Notes: generated by a model from the letters alone, not told the origin. Shown: positions 16,350 through 24,990, counted from the stretch's first letter. The stretch is DNA of 64,000 nt from Chitinophagales bacterium (GCA_041392475.1 JAWKLZ010000001.1:1178001-1242000); one strand, 5' to 3'. Program-made: numbers and translations.

Positions 16350-18155
16350 CTAATCACCAATCACTAATTTCCTCCGCCTCCTCCAAACAAAAATCCCCAA
16401 CATCAATGCCACAAAACCAATAAACCACGGTTTGGCAGCAGTCTTCAATTGGGCCATTAGCTTGGTTTGGATTTGTTGAAGCGGTTCATAATTGATACCC
16501 ATTTCCAACACACCAAATTCAGTTGTATAGTCTGAATAATGTCGAATCATTTCTGCAAAAAGCTTTGGAGAAGATTTAGATAAATCATTTGTTTCACCTG
16601 GGTCATTTTGAAGGTTATACAGCCGCCAAACACCATCGCCGTAAGGTCTGCCATTTCTGACCAGTTTCATATCTCCTTTGTAGAGCGCACATTGTCCAGC
16701 TGCTTCCATCCCTATCGTTTCATCTGCACGATAAACACTGTCCGTTTTTCCGTGAATCAAAGGGAATAAATCTTTGCCCGTCATTGGACCCGCAGGAGCT
16801 TCGGCAACTTGTGTGATTCCTGCAATGGATAAAATCGTTGGCGTGACATCCGTAACCATCGAAAAAGCGGGAATAGATTGTGTGGTTGGAATATTAGGGC
16901 CCGAAAAAATCAACGGAACACGCAGACCACCTTCGCCAGCATAGAATTTGAAGTACGCACTCGGTGAAGCTGCCGCACTCGCAAATTCAGGGCCAATGTA
17001 ATTGAACGAACCTTTTTCCCCCAATCGCTCATAGTCGTGGTGATAACCAACATATTTCATCCACAACTGCATAGAACGGGAATCTCCCGCCGAACTTGCT
17101 TCTGGACCATTATCGGAGGTGATGATAAATACCGTATTGTTAAATTGATTGTTATCTTCCAAATACTGAATGTAGCGACCAATATGGAAATCCATTGCCT
17201 CCAACATACCCGCATTGACCGCCATTGCTTTGGCTTTGAATTTTTTATCCTCCTCACTCAAGTTGTCCCACTTTTTGAGGACAGGCAACATATCCCCCAA
17301 GGGGGCATCAGCAGGAATGATTCCGAGTTTTTTGGCTTTTTCGTAGCGTTGTTGTCGAATCGCTCCCCAACCTTTCTCGTAGGTTTTGATGTACTTTTCG
17401 GTGTATTCTTTTGGAGCTTGTACGGGAATGTGGACGGCTTGAAAGGAAAGAAAAGAGAAAAATGGATTATCATCTTTTGGAGCTTCCTCCATAAATTGAA
17501 TCATTTCGTCCACCAAATTTCGAGAAGAATAAAAATCTTCGGGCAAATCAACGAGCTGTCCGTCTTTGTACCACGGTGGTTTGGATTCTTGAGTGGGTAA
17601 GTAAGGTCGCTGCTCGTAATTGTCTGCTCCCGAAGCATCCAAAATATAAGTGCGGTCAAATCCTCGCTTGCTCGGCAAGTTGGATTCAGAATGTCCCAAG
17701 TGCCATTTGCCTGTTACATACGTATGGTAGTCCTCTTTCTTCAATCGGGTGGCAACGGTCCATACTTCCTCATTCAATACACCATCATAATTGGGTCTTG
17801 CAGCATATTCAGGCGGCAAAAACAAGGGTAAATTGGGTACACCCGTCAAGTGACTGTCATACCCCGTCAATAACATCGAACGGGAAGGCGCACACATTGG
17901 AGAGGTGTGGTAGTTGGTAAACATCGTTCCACGTTTCGCCAATCGGTCAATATTGGGAGTAGCTGCCTCACCTCCATAACAGCCAAAGTCCATTAAAGCG
18001 GCATCATCTACCAAAATAAGGACAATGTTGGGGCGATCTTGACTGATTGAGTCTTCTATTGTCGTTTCTTGGGCAAACAGGAAGGTTGCCCAAAAGAGAG
18101 AAAGTATTGTAGTAATTATTTTTTTCACTATGTTTTCAAATTTAGATAGCATCAA
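16350..18155 (-). CDS. arylsulfatase-family sulfatase with C-terminal membrane anchor
   Basis: A 601-residue exported sulfatase. A signal sequence (ends FLFAQ) is followed by RPNIVLILVDDAALMDFGCYG, whose Asp pair binds Ca2+, and MCAPSRSMLLTG, in which Cys88 is the residue converted to formylglycine. The metal-binding FIITSDNGPE segment is present. The C-terminus is WFIGFVALMLGIFVWRRRRK, a membrane span plus basic stop-transfer tail, which is unusual for a sulfatase. The start overlaps the GMC oxidoreductase stop by 4 bases, so the two are co-transcribed. Sulfate-ester substrate unknown. The maturase is not in the window. Confidence 0.88.
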   Translation of the reverse strand: MMLSKFENIVKKIITTILSLFWATFLFAQETTIEDSISQDRPNIVLILVDDAALMDFGCYGGEAATPNIDRLAKRGTMFTNYHTSPMCAPSRSMLLTGYDSHLTGVPNLPLFLPPEYAARPNYDGVLNEEVWTVATRLKKEDYHTYVTGKWHLGHSESNLPSKRGFDRTYILDASGADNYEQRPYLPTQESKPPWYKDGQLVDLPEDFYSSRNLVDEMIQFMEEAPKDDNPFFSFLSFQAVHIPVQAPKEYTEKYIKTYEKGWGAIRQQRYEKAKKLGIIPADAPLGDMLPVLKKWDNLSEEDKKFKAKAMAVNAGMLEAMDFHIGRYIQYLEDNNQFNNTVFIITSDNGPEASSAGDSRSMQLWMKYVGYHHDYERLGEKGSFNYIGPEFASAAASPSAYFKFYAGEGGLRVPLIFSGPNIPTTQSIPAFSMVTDVTPTILSIAGITQVAEAPAGPMTGKDLFPLIHGKTDSVYRADETIGMEAAGQCALYKGDMKLVRNGRPYGDGVWRLYNLQNDPGETNDLSKSSPKLFAEMIRHYSDYTTEFGVLEMGINYEPLQQIQTKLMAQLKTAAKPWFIGFVALMLGIFVWRRRRKLVIGD

Positions 18156-19738
18156 CTTAAAATCATATCTGCTGCTTTCTCTGCAATCATAATAGTGGGA
18201 GCATTTGTATTCCCTCGTGTAACATTTGGCATAATGGAGGCATCAATGACCCGCAAATTTTTAATGCCATGAACCTTTAATTCACTATCCACGACAGCCA
18301 TATCATCGTTGCCCATTTTGCAGGTGCTTGTGGGATGGTACAAGGTTTCTCCTGTTGCTCGGATGTAATCTGCGATGGCAGCATCGTCTTTAAGTGATTT
18401 TTCTGGCAAATACAATCCTGTTCGGTAGGATTTGAATACATCGGACATACCCAGTTTTTCTGCCATTTTATATCCCCAAACGGCACGTTGAACATCATCA
18501 TCGGTGCTCATATAATTGTGGTCAATTGTAGGGTCGTCTTGGAAATTGGCAGAGCGCAATTTGACTGTTCCTTTGCTGCTTGGATTCAGCACTTTTCCTC
18601 CAATAGAAAAACCGTTACCTTTCTTTGGGTTTTGAAAGCCGTGCTGTACGAAATAATTGGGAGCAAAATGGTATTGTATATCAGTTGTAGGTTGGTCGGG
18701 CGAAGATTTGACGAAAGCTCCTGCTTCTCCAACGTTGCTGCTGAAAGGGCCTTTTTTGAAGATGAGGTAATTGAATAGGTTTTTCAATACTACTGGAAAA
18801 TTCTCTGCCGAATCAAGGGAGTCCTTGTAATTGCAATTGAATATGGCAAAGTAAACCATGTGGTCTTGCAAATTTTGCCCCACACCAGGTAAGTGTTTCA
18901 CGACAGGAATGTCATGTTTCTTCAAATCGTCTCCGTTTCCGATTCCCGACAACTGCAAAATCTGTGGGCTGTGATAGGCTCCAGCACTCAGTATGACCTC
19001 ATTCTCAGCTTTGACTTCGTGAGACTTTCCGTTTTGATGGTAAACTACGCCTGTTGCGACACCGTTCTCAATCAAAATCCGTTCTACCTTGGCGTTGGTT
19101 TCGATTGTCAGGTTTGTTCGTTTTGCAATTGGATGCAAATATCCGTTGGCGGCACTGCATCGCTCGCCATTCTTATGAGTGACTTGATAGTAACCAAATC
19201 CCTCTTGTTTTGCTCCGTTGAAGTCATCGTTTTTGGAGTATCCCAATTCTTGTCCTGCTTTCACAAAAAGATCGGATAAATGATTGGTATAGTTCCTGTT
19301 GGTGACATTCAGAGGACCTCCTGTTCCATGAAACTCATCTTTGATGACCTCTTGATTCTCTGCTTTTTTGAAGTAAGGTAAGACTTCTTTGTATGACCAG
19401 CCTTTATTGCCCAATGCACTCCATTCATCATAATCTTGCTTGTTTCCTCTGATGTAAATCATTGCATTGATGCTGCTACAACCACCCAACATTTTTCCAC
19501 GAGGGAGGAATAATTCTCGGTTGTTCATACTCGACATCGACACCGTATGCAAGGCGTAGTCAACTTCGGTTTTGAATAATTTTGGAAATGCAGCGGGAAT
19601 TTTCACATCCTGTTTGTTATCTTTTCCGCCTGCTTCCAGGAGCAAGACTTTTTTGGAACTGTCAGCAGACAATCGATTGGCAAGCACACAGCCTGCCGAA
19701 CCTGCTCCGATAATGATGTAGTTGTATTGATTTTGCAT
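18152..19738 (-). CDS. GMC-family FAD oxidoreductase (choline dehydrogenase-like)
   Basis: A 528-residue GMC oxidoreductase. The N-terminal dinucleotide fold is YIIIGAGSAGCVLANRLS. GMC signature 1 is around PRGKMLGGCSSINAMIYIRG, and signature 2 is around LSAGAYHSPQILQLSGIG. The active-site His is in ETLYHPTSTCKMG, and the C-terminal FAD motif is LRVIDASIMPNVTRGNTNAPTIMIAEKAAD. The family oxidises alcohols such as choline or polyols. No signal peptide is seen. It is the first gene of a pair coupled to the sulfatase by an ATGA overlap, hinting at consecutive action on one sulfated alcohol, which is inference. Confidence 0.9.
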   Translation of the reverse strand: MQNQYNYIIIGAGSAGCVLANRLSADSSKKVLLLEAGGKDNKQDVKIPAAFPKLFKTEVDYALHTVSMSSMNNRELFLPRGKMLGGCSSINAMIYIRGNKQDYDEWSALGNKGWSYKEVLPYFKKAENQEVIKDEFHGTGGPLNVTNRNYTNHLSDLFVKAGQELGYSKNDDFNGAKQEGFGYYQVTHKNGERCSAANGYLHPIAKRTNLTIETNAKVERILIENGVATGVVYHQNGKSHEVKAENEVILSAGAYHSPQILQLSGIGNGDDLKKHDIPVVKHLPGVGQNLQDHMVYFAIFNCNYKDSLDSAENFPVVLKNLFNYLIFKKGPFSSNVGEAGAFVKSSPDQPTTDIQYHFAPNYFVQHGFQNPKKGNGFSIGGKVLNPSSKGTVKLRSANFQDDPTIDHNYMSTDDDVQRAVWGYKMAEKLGMSDVFKSYRTGLYLPEKSLKDDAAIADYIRATGETLYHPTSTCKMGNDDMAVVDSELKVHGIKNLRVIDASIMPNVTRGNTNAPTIMIAEKAADMILS

Positions 19739-19865
19739 CTTGTTGTTTAGATTAAGTGTGATTCGAAAACATCGTTTTGAAGATGGAGAATGTGCCTACA
19801 ATATAGTAAAAAAGACTGCTGATACCAATGACTTTTGATGAGGTTGCTATCAAATGAAATAAAAG

Positions 19866-20720
19866 TCAATCTTTAGTCGCCAAAATCTCCATCATTTTCT
19901 GCGCTGTTTCATGTCCTGAATTTTGATTTTGTCCTGTCACAAATCTTCGTTCTTCATCAATGACCGTAATTGTAGCGAAAATATCTCGTTTGGCGGTATT
20001 GCTTTTGTAGTTAACACCCAGCTTTCGCAATTCTGTTTCGGGATGCAAGGGAGTTTGTGTAATGCCCAATTCCTTCAATTGTTTGTCCGTTACGCCTGTC
20101 ATGGTTCTGCCAGTAATTAAAAAATTACCCAGTGTGTCCCTCGCTTGAATCAAGCCCAATGCACCATGACAAACACTTCCAATAATCGGATTTTCAGCAT
20201 AATAAGCCTCACTCAATTTTTTGCCCAATACTTCCGATTGGCCCAAATCATACGCTGCACCCCAACCGCCAGCTAGCCACACGGCATCATATTGAGTGAA
20301 ATCTACATCGTCAATTTTAGAGGAATTGTTGACTTTTTCCTGAAAAGCTATATCCTTCAAATAGCGTTCATCGGCATCCGATTTTATCATGTACAAAAAA
20401 GACTGTGGGTCAATTGGAATCTCTCCTCCTTCAATACTTGCTATGTCGACCTCCATTCCTGCATCCAAAAACTCGTAATAAGGAATGGTCATTTCTGATC
20501 CAAAAACACCTGTTGGTTTTCCCGTTGTTTCACCATACCCACTCAATACGCCATGACTTGTGGTGATGATTAAGGCTTTTTTGCCTTTGAGGTCGTATTG
20601 TTTTGAATCCGCATGGTCTGGATGCAGACCTGCGGAATGTAAGATTGAAGGTAGCGCAAGTGCAAATATGCCAATGATGGCGAGTAGGATACCGAAAGTT
20701 ATTAAGAGTTTCCTTTTCAT
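19866..20720 (-). CDS. membrane-anchored DJ-1/PfpI-family protein
   Basis: A 284-residue protein. An N-terminal hydrophobic anchor (about 4-28) is followed by the class-I amidotransferase-like fold: KALIITTSHGVLSG, GVFGSEMTIPYYEFLDAGMEVDIAS, DAVWLAGGWGAAYDL and the nucleophile Cys184 in IIGSVCHGALGL. This Hsp31/PfpI branch includes glyoxalase- and chaperone-like members. Export to the periplasm is unusual for the group. It heads a minus-strand group whose neighbours (DUF1330 and a small membrane protein) may be accessory stress genes, but separate transcription cannot be excluded. Confidence 0.8.
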   Translation of the reverse strand: MKRKLLITFGILLAIIGIFALALPSILHSAGLHPDHADSKQYDLKGKKALIITTSHGVLSGYGETTGKPTGVFGSEMTIPYYEFLDAGMEVDIASIEGGEIPIDPQSFLYMIKSDADERYLKDIAFQEKVNNSSKIDDVDFTQYDAVWLAGGWGAAYDLGQSEVLGKKLSEAYYAENPIIGSVCHGALGLIQARDTLGNFLITGRTMTGVTDKQLKELGITQTPLHPETELRKLGVNYKSNTAKRDIFATITVIDEERRFVTGQNQNSGHETAQKMMEILATKD

Positions 20721-20764
20721 TTTGGATGATTTATTGGTTAGAATGGGGTATAGGGTAACTCAGA

Positions 20765-21163
20765 TTATTGAATTGTATTTGAAGCCAACAATGCCCCATA
20801 CTCCAATGCAATTTTTCGGTCTTTGCTCACCAGTTCATATTCTGGTGTAGTCGACATCTCGATGAAGGATTCTTTTGAAGGATAAGACACTATCAAAATC
20901 ATATCGGGTTGATTATCATAGTCCCCAATGATGGTTTTGGTGATGTTGCCCATCCACAAGACTTTTCCACCTGCTTTTTCTAAAAAAGAGGCCACGTTTT
21001 TGCTGTACCGCAAATAGGCAGCCTTTCCAGATTCATCGCCATTGCCCGATTTTTCTTTGAATTTCAGGATGTTCACCATCGTTACGGGGGTATTCGGGGG
21101 GTAATTTTTGATGAAGTCGACAAACTCTTCTTTTGAAGGAACAACTTGATTGGTTAGGTTCAT
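20765..21163 (-). CDS. DUF1330-like small protein
   Basis: A 132-residue protein resembling DUF1330 of the dimeric alpha+beta barrel fold. It contains PVTMVNILKFKEK, AAYLRYSKNVASFLEKAGGKVLWMG and DMILIVSYPSKESFIEMSTTPEYEL, the strand-helix pattern of the family. No signal peptide. Function unknown; such folds bind small ligands or act as monooxygenase-like or isomerase-like enzymes. It lies 44 bases upstream of the DJ-1 gene on the same strand. Confidence 0.75.
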   Translation of the reverse strand: MNLTNQVVPSKEEFVDFIKNYPPNTPVTMVNILKFKEKSGNGDESGKAAYLRYSKNVASFLEKAGGKVLWMGNITKTIIGDYDNQPDMILIVSYPSKESFIEMSTTPEYELVSKDRKIALEYGALLASNTIQ

Positions 21164-21260
21164 TTTAATGTTGTTTGTTTTTTGAAGAATAAAAAATAGT
21201 TTGGTAACTGAGGTATCGAATCCCTCTATTCCAATTCAGGAAAAGGTATTAGATACCTTC

Positions 21261-21611
21261 CTATGAGAACAAAAAATAGGCAGTTATTACGGCCAAAATG
21301 GTGTGCAATATTCCAACTTTTGTATCTGCTGATTCACCCGACCGAATAGCGAGAAAAACGGATGCTGCTACAAGGGCATGGAAAACCAAATATACCGTTA
21401 GAAAGGGTTGGTGCAATTCGATTTGCTCAAAATTTGTTCCGACCAATAAAGCGAAGACTGCAATGGAAATAGCAGCGGCACCATACATTCTTGCGGTCGC
21501 TCGTGTGATAGGGGAAGCTTTGGCGAATTGTGGAATGGCATTTGGTTTGAGAAACATTAGTAGTCCGACTAATAATTCTCCGATTCCTGTCAATAAAATG
21601 AATAGTTTCAT
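21261..21611 (-). CDS. small four-helix membrane protein
   Basis: A 116-residue protein with about four hydrophobic segments: LFILLTGIGELLVGLLMF, MYGAAAISIAVFALLVG, FLTVYLVFHALVAASVFLAI and VGILHTILAVITAYFLF. The layout is DoxX-like or similar to other small Bacteroidota membrane proteins, but I cannot assign a family firmly. It is a short gene 97 bases upstream of the DUF1330 gene on the same strand. Confidence 0.68.
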   Translation of the reverse strand: MKLFILLTGIGELLVGLLMFLKPNAIPQFAKASPITRATARMYGAAAISIAVFALLVGTNFEQIELHQPFLTVYLVFHALVAASVFLAIRSGESADTKVGILHTILAVITAYFLFS

Positions 21612-21737
21612 AGATGGTGTTTGTTTTAGGCTCTGTTAAAGACTTACCAAAGATAGGCCTTGATTTGAAGTTTTAAACGATTTCGCTAAAAAGCAGTTTT
21701 TTAATTTTTATTCTCATTTTAATTTTCATTTCCAAAG

Positions 21738-23390
21738 TTAATTCGGCCAATAAATAAATTCATCTTCCATCGTTGTTTCGTCCTTCAATGTCTTGTCAAT
21801 ATAAATTGGACTGTCCAGCAATGCGGGCCATATTGGCCGTTTTTGTTCTGCAATAAAGGTTTGCAGTAAAGTAGTCAACTCATCCACTTTTTGAAGCTCT
21901 TGTTCCACCAAGTTGTTTTGCTCCGTTGGATCGATATTCAGATTAAACAACCATTTTCTCTGCTGCAAATCATCCATTTGAAGTTTCCAACCTTCTTTCA
22001 AAACGTAGGAGTAATTGCTGATTTTGGCATATAAAGCTCGGTCGGGTTCTCCCTCTTTTTCGCCCGTCAAATAGGGCAAAATATTGACCCCATCAATTTG
22101 TCTGTCTGTGGGCATTTCTGCCCCTGCAAGTGCGCCAAAGGTAGAGAAAATATCCAAATTGGAAACCCGTCCTTCATAGACCTGACCTGCAGGAATTTTG
22201 CTCGGATAATGCACAATATAAGGAATGTGAATACCCCCTTCAAACAAAGACAATTTCCAACCACGATAGGGTTTGTTGACATCTGGCAAACCAATATACC
22301 CTGGTGCGCCATTGTCGCTTGTGAAAACAATCACCGTATTCTGGTCAATCCCATTGTCTTTCAAAGCTTGTCTGATTTTCCCAACACCTCTATCCACAGT
22401 CATCACCATTGCAGCCTGTACCCTTTCGGCATGGTCTTCAATGTAGGACAATTTATCGTAATCTTCCTTGCTTGCTTGTAGGGGTGTATGCACTGCCCAA
22501 TAAGCCATGTACATAAAAAACGGTTGGTTTTTGTTGGCTTCAATGGCTTTCACCGCTTCATTCGTGAGGTAATCGGTGGTATGTCCTTTGGGCTGAAAAC
22601 GAGGTCCACCGTTCCAATTGGCAGCATAGGGCAAATTTCCCCACAAAAACTTGTCTATTGGGTCAAAAGGCAATTTGGCATTTACCACATTTGGGTCATC
22701 TACGGGCAAGAATAAACTACCCGAATTTAAACCTAAACTTTCATCAAATCCCTGATTGACAGGGTTGTATTTTTTGCTATTTCCCAAGTGCCATTTGCCT
22801 AAGTGAATCGTGTGATAGCCTTGTGGTTTGAGCAATTCGGCAAGCGTGATTTCTGAAAGTGGCAGACCCATGTCATCGACTTCTGGCCCTTGCCCTTCAA
22901 GTTCTTCGTGGTAAATCGGCGGATGCCATTTTTCCTTGCTCAAACCTGCAACAAATTTCATCATACCAGGAGAAGTAGGCGTATATTCAAAGCCCGAACG
23001 GGTCGCATATCTACCCGTCAACAAAGATGCCCTTGAAGGGGAACAAACCGCATGAGCCGAATAACCATTGGCACACAGCACGCCATCTGCCGCCAATTGG
23101 TCTATATTGGGCGTTTTGAATTTGCCCTTCGCCATTCCACCACCATAAGAACTCACTTCATTGAAGCCCAAATCATCTACCAAAATGACGATAACATTGG
23201 GTTTGTCGGAGGTTCGAGTGGTAGCACCTTGTTTCCAAGTTATGGATTGGTTTTCACCAATTGGGTTTTTCCAACGAGCTATTATGCCAGGCATTCGGTA
23301 CCAGTTTTGAGAAAACCAGATGCCGAAAACAAGGAGCAATGCGGCTAAAATGCCGAGGAATTGGAGTATTGTTTTTTTACCTTTTGTCAT
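21738..23390 (-). CDS. arylsulfatase-family sulfatase
   Basis: A 550-residue sulfatase with an uncleaved-looking N-terminal hydrophobic segment (about 8-28). KPNVIVILVDDLGFNEVSSYGG supplies metal ligands, AVCSPSRASLLTGRYATRSG carries the formylglycine Cys116, and HLGKWHLGNSKKYNP and VIVFTSDNGAPGYIG are later active-site segments. Its sequence is of the broad S1 group and differs from the 16.35-kb sulfatase, so the two are not recent duplicates. The start lies 30 bases from repeat family A, which the IS has split. Confidence 0.9.
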   Translation of the reverse strand: MTKGKKTILQFLGILAALLLVFGIWFSQNWYRMPGIIARWKNPIGENQSITWKQGATTRTSDKPNVIVILVDDLGFNEVSSYGGGMAKGKFKTPNIDQLAADGVLCANGYSAHAVCSPSRASLLTGRYATRSGFEYTPTSPGMMKFVAGLSKEKWHPPIYHEELEGQGPEVDDMGLPLSEITLAELLKPQGYHTIHLGKWHLGNSKKYNPVNQGFDESLGLNSGSLFLPVDDPNVVNAKLPFDPIDKFLWGNLPYAANWNGGPRFQPKGHTTDYLTNEAVKAIEANKNQPFFMYMAYWAVHTPLQASKEDYDKLSYIEDHAERVQAAMVMTVDRGVGKIRQALKDNGIDQNTVIVFTSDNGAPGYIGLPDVNKPYRGWKLSLFEGGIHIPYIVHYPSKIPAGQVYEGRVSNLDIFSTFGALAGAEMPTDRQIDGVNILPYLTGEKEGEPDRALYAKISNYSYVLKEGWKLQMDDLQQRKWLFNLNIDPTEQNNLVEQELQKVDELTTLLQTFIAEQKRPIWPALLDSPIYIDKTLKDETTMEDEFIYWPN

Positions 23391-23504
23391 GTTTCTAATT
23401 TTTGCAGAAGATATTTTGACTCATGGATATTTTTAGTGAAGCAGTTAAAGACGAACTGTATTAAAAAGCAAGCAAAAATCGGATTATTTTTTAAATTGGT
23501 TATT

Positions 23505-24107
23505 TTATTCAATATGTTCTTTGAATTTATTGTGATAATCATCTTGAAATTTGACACCTGATTTAACGACGGCAAAAGTTTGCCTAAGCAGCTTGTTGAT
23601 AACAGCAACTTTAGCTACCTTGTATGGCTTTCCTTTTGATCGGAGTCTATTGAAAAGTTCTTTACATTCTTTATTGAATCGTATAGCTGCTCTTGTAGCA
23701 TTGAAAAGAACTGTCCTAATTTGAGCTGGACCAGCTTTTGAAATGCGTCCTTTTCGATACACAGAAGAACCCGATTGATGAGTCAAAGGCACGGTGTATA
23801 CAAACTTAACCAATTGTTTAGAATTTGTAAATAATTCAAAGCCATTAGTATATGTGTATAGTAATTGGGCTGATTTTTCGCCAATACCCTTAACAGAACA
23901 GGCAAGTTCTTTGAATTTATCGAAACCAATGTCAGTCAAGGCATCCAATTCTTGTTTGATTTTTCGAATATTGTCTTGTATCGTATTCAATACGTCTTGA
24001 AAAGCTTCTAAGACAACATCTGGTGTGTAAAGACACTGCATAAGGCTATGAATTTGATTTTTAGTCTGTCGTTCCTGCTTTTCAAAGGCATTAAGAGCCA
24101 TTTGCAT
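23505..24107 (-). CDS. IS110 transposase, C-terminal Tnp (Transposase_20-type) part
   Basis: This frame holds the coiled helical linker (LNTIQDNIRKIKQELDALTDI) and the C-terminal Tnp domain. SVKGIGEKSAQLLYTYT is helix-hairpin-helix-like. VYTVPLTHQSGSSVYRKGRISKAGPAQIRTVLFNATRAAIRFN contains the conserved Ser of HQSGSS, expected to be the nucleophile in IS110 recombinases. An ATG at 24107 lets the frame appear separate, but it lacks the catalytic DEDD half, so it is best read as the second part of the frame-split transposase. Confidence 0.85.
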   Translation of the reverse strand: MQMALNAFEKQERQTKNQIHSLMQCLYTPDVVLEAFQDVLNTIQDNIRKIKQELDALTDIGFDKFKELACSVKGIGEKSAQLLYTYTNGFELFTNSKQLVKFVYTVPLTHQSGSSVYRKGRISKAGPAQIRTVLFNATRAAIRFNKECKELFNRLRSKGKPYKVAKVAVINKLLRQTFAVVKSGVKFQDDYHNKFKEHIE

Positions 24108-24487
24108 TTTTTTCTCTTTTGAATATCCTCATTAGGCATTTGAAAATCAGGCAAATCAAGTGTCTTTCCAGCTATTGCTAAAGCTCTTGCTGCTTGCTTA
24201 TCATCTTTTGCAGTAATGCCTAAGACTTTCATAAAAGCACTGCTTTTTTGTGGATTAATCAATTTAATAGAGCAGTTGGATTTGTCTAAAGAATGAAGCA
24301 ACTTATCACTGTAAGTGCCAGTAGGTTCTAAAACAAAAGTAATATGTTGTTCATCAAAACCTTGTAAGAATACCTCTATGGATTTCATTGTATTTTCGAT
24401 TTGATAATCAACCCAGTGGTTATCTTCTTGATAAGCAATGTCTAAAGTCTTGTTACTTACATCTATACCGATAATTAGAGAATTCAT
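24008..24487 (-). CDS. IS110 transposase, N-terminal DEDD (RuvC-like) part
   Basis: The frame starting MNSLIIGIDVSNKTLDIAYQ carries the DEDD catalytic core: Asp in IGIDVS, Glu in FVLEPTGTYS, and Asp residues in TAKDDKQAARALA. True homology ends near MPNEDIQKRKK. Beyond this the frame (CKWLLMPLKSRN...) is off-frame sequence up to 24008. The real C-terminal half is in the -1 frame starting around 24107. The switch falls at seven A residues on the minus strand (24113 to 24107). With a -1 slip the two parts form one normal IS110 transposase of about 325 residues. Confidence 0.85.
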   Translation of the reverse strand: MNSLIIGIDVSNKTLDIAYQEDNHWVDYQIENTMKSIEVFLQGFDEQHITFVLEPTGTYSDKLLHSLDKSNCSIKLINPQKSSAFMKVLGITAKDDKQAARALAIAGKTLDLPDFQMPNEDIQKRKKCKWLLMPLKSRNDRLKIKFIALCSVFTHQMLS

Positions 24488-24499
24488 AAAGTAATAAAT

Positions 24500-24664
24500 T
24501 GAATGTTAAACTAATAATGATGAAATATATCCTATGAAATCTGCGTCGTGACTCAGGCTTTATGCCTACTGAACTGTCCGATTTTTATGGGATATAAAGA
24601 ACGAGGGCTAACGTCTAATACGGTCTCTAAGGACTACTTTTGAATCAGTTTACCCTCGTTCTTA
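24500..24664 (-). ncRNA. candidate IS110 bridge RNA
   Basis: Upstream of the transposase on the same strand. The first hairpin has an 11-bp perfect stem (24597-24607 with 24653-24663). Its loop contains CAAAAGT (minus strand of 24636-24642), identical to the left target flank, and TTAGAGAC (24623-24630), which pairs with the right target flank GTCTTTAA with one G-U. The second loop contains ACAGTTC (24571-24577), identical to the IS end at 23453-23459, then an AGGC-GCCT hairpin, then ACGAC (24545-24549), which pairs with GTCGT at the other IS end. This is the target-loop then donor-loop order known for IS621. RNA ends are guesses. Confidence 0.72.
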
Positions 24665-24859
24665 ATTTTAATCAATATATTATTTTTTATTACAACTTTT
24701 GTACTTTTTCCTCTTGGGCCAATGTACGACTTTTGTAGTTTCCTTTTAAGAACATACTGATTTTCAAACATTCCATATCTTTAAGAATAAACTACAAAAG
24801 TCTCATTCCACTAAAATCTTCGATGAACCGATATTTTATCGAAGTGTGAGGTCTGATAG

Positions 24860-24990
24860 GACTTGAACAAGAACAAATAATAGAAAGGAAGCTTTCTTAT
24901 AGTTCCTCTGTATAGTGTGCTTCTTTTTTATTAAAACTTCCTGTTCAATGCTGTATGAGAAACAAGCAAACCTTAGCTTGATGGCTATGA
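24860..24990 (-). repeat. MITE-like element B, copy 2 (truncated at one end)
   Basis: Reverse complement of 4126-4256 with only a few differences over 131 bases. It keeps the CTTGATGGCTATGA terminal arm (24977-24990), but the opposite arm present at 4.1 kb is missing, so this copy is truncated. It begins about 30 bases after repeat A copy 4. Confidence 0.75.

Larger units (their letters stand above)
23453..24730 (-). mobile_element. IS110-family insertion sequence, about 1278 bp
   Basis: Ends are fixed by comparison with the intact repeat at 9.5 kb. The repeat is interrupted between TTAAAGAC and TTTTGTAG. A 3-base GAC occurs at both junctions (23450-23452 and 24728-24730), leaving up to 3 bases of ambiguity. 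No terminal inverted repeats are seen, as usual for IS110. On the minus strand the order is a non-coding 5' end of about 240 bases, a transposase in two frames, and a non-coding tail of about 50 bases. That layout, with the long non-coding part upstream, is that of the IS110 rather than the IS1111 group. Confidence 0.88.
23420..24830 (-). repeat. palindromic repeat family A, copy 4, split by the IS110 element
   Basis: The left piece (23420-23452, CTCATGGATATTTTTAGTGAAG...TTAAAGAC) and right piece (24728-24830, GACTTTTGTAGTTT...CGATGAACC) join into a full copy matching 9472-9605. Inner arms are 24728-24740 and 24790-24802. The outer right arm is 24807-24816. The IS sits at the outer edge of the inner arm. 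Confidence 0.88.

Noticed and set aside
23505..24107. C-terminal IS110 frame as an independent gene with its own ATG
   Set aside because: The ATG arises from the A7 slip site, and the frame lacks the catalytic half; it completes the upstream frame.
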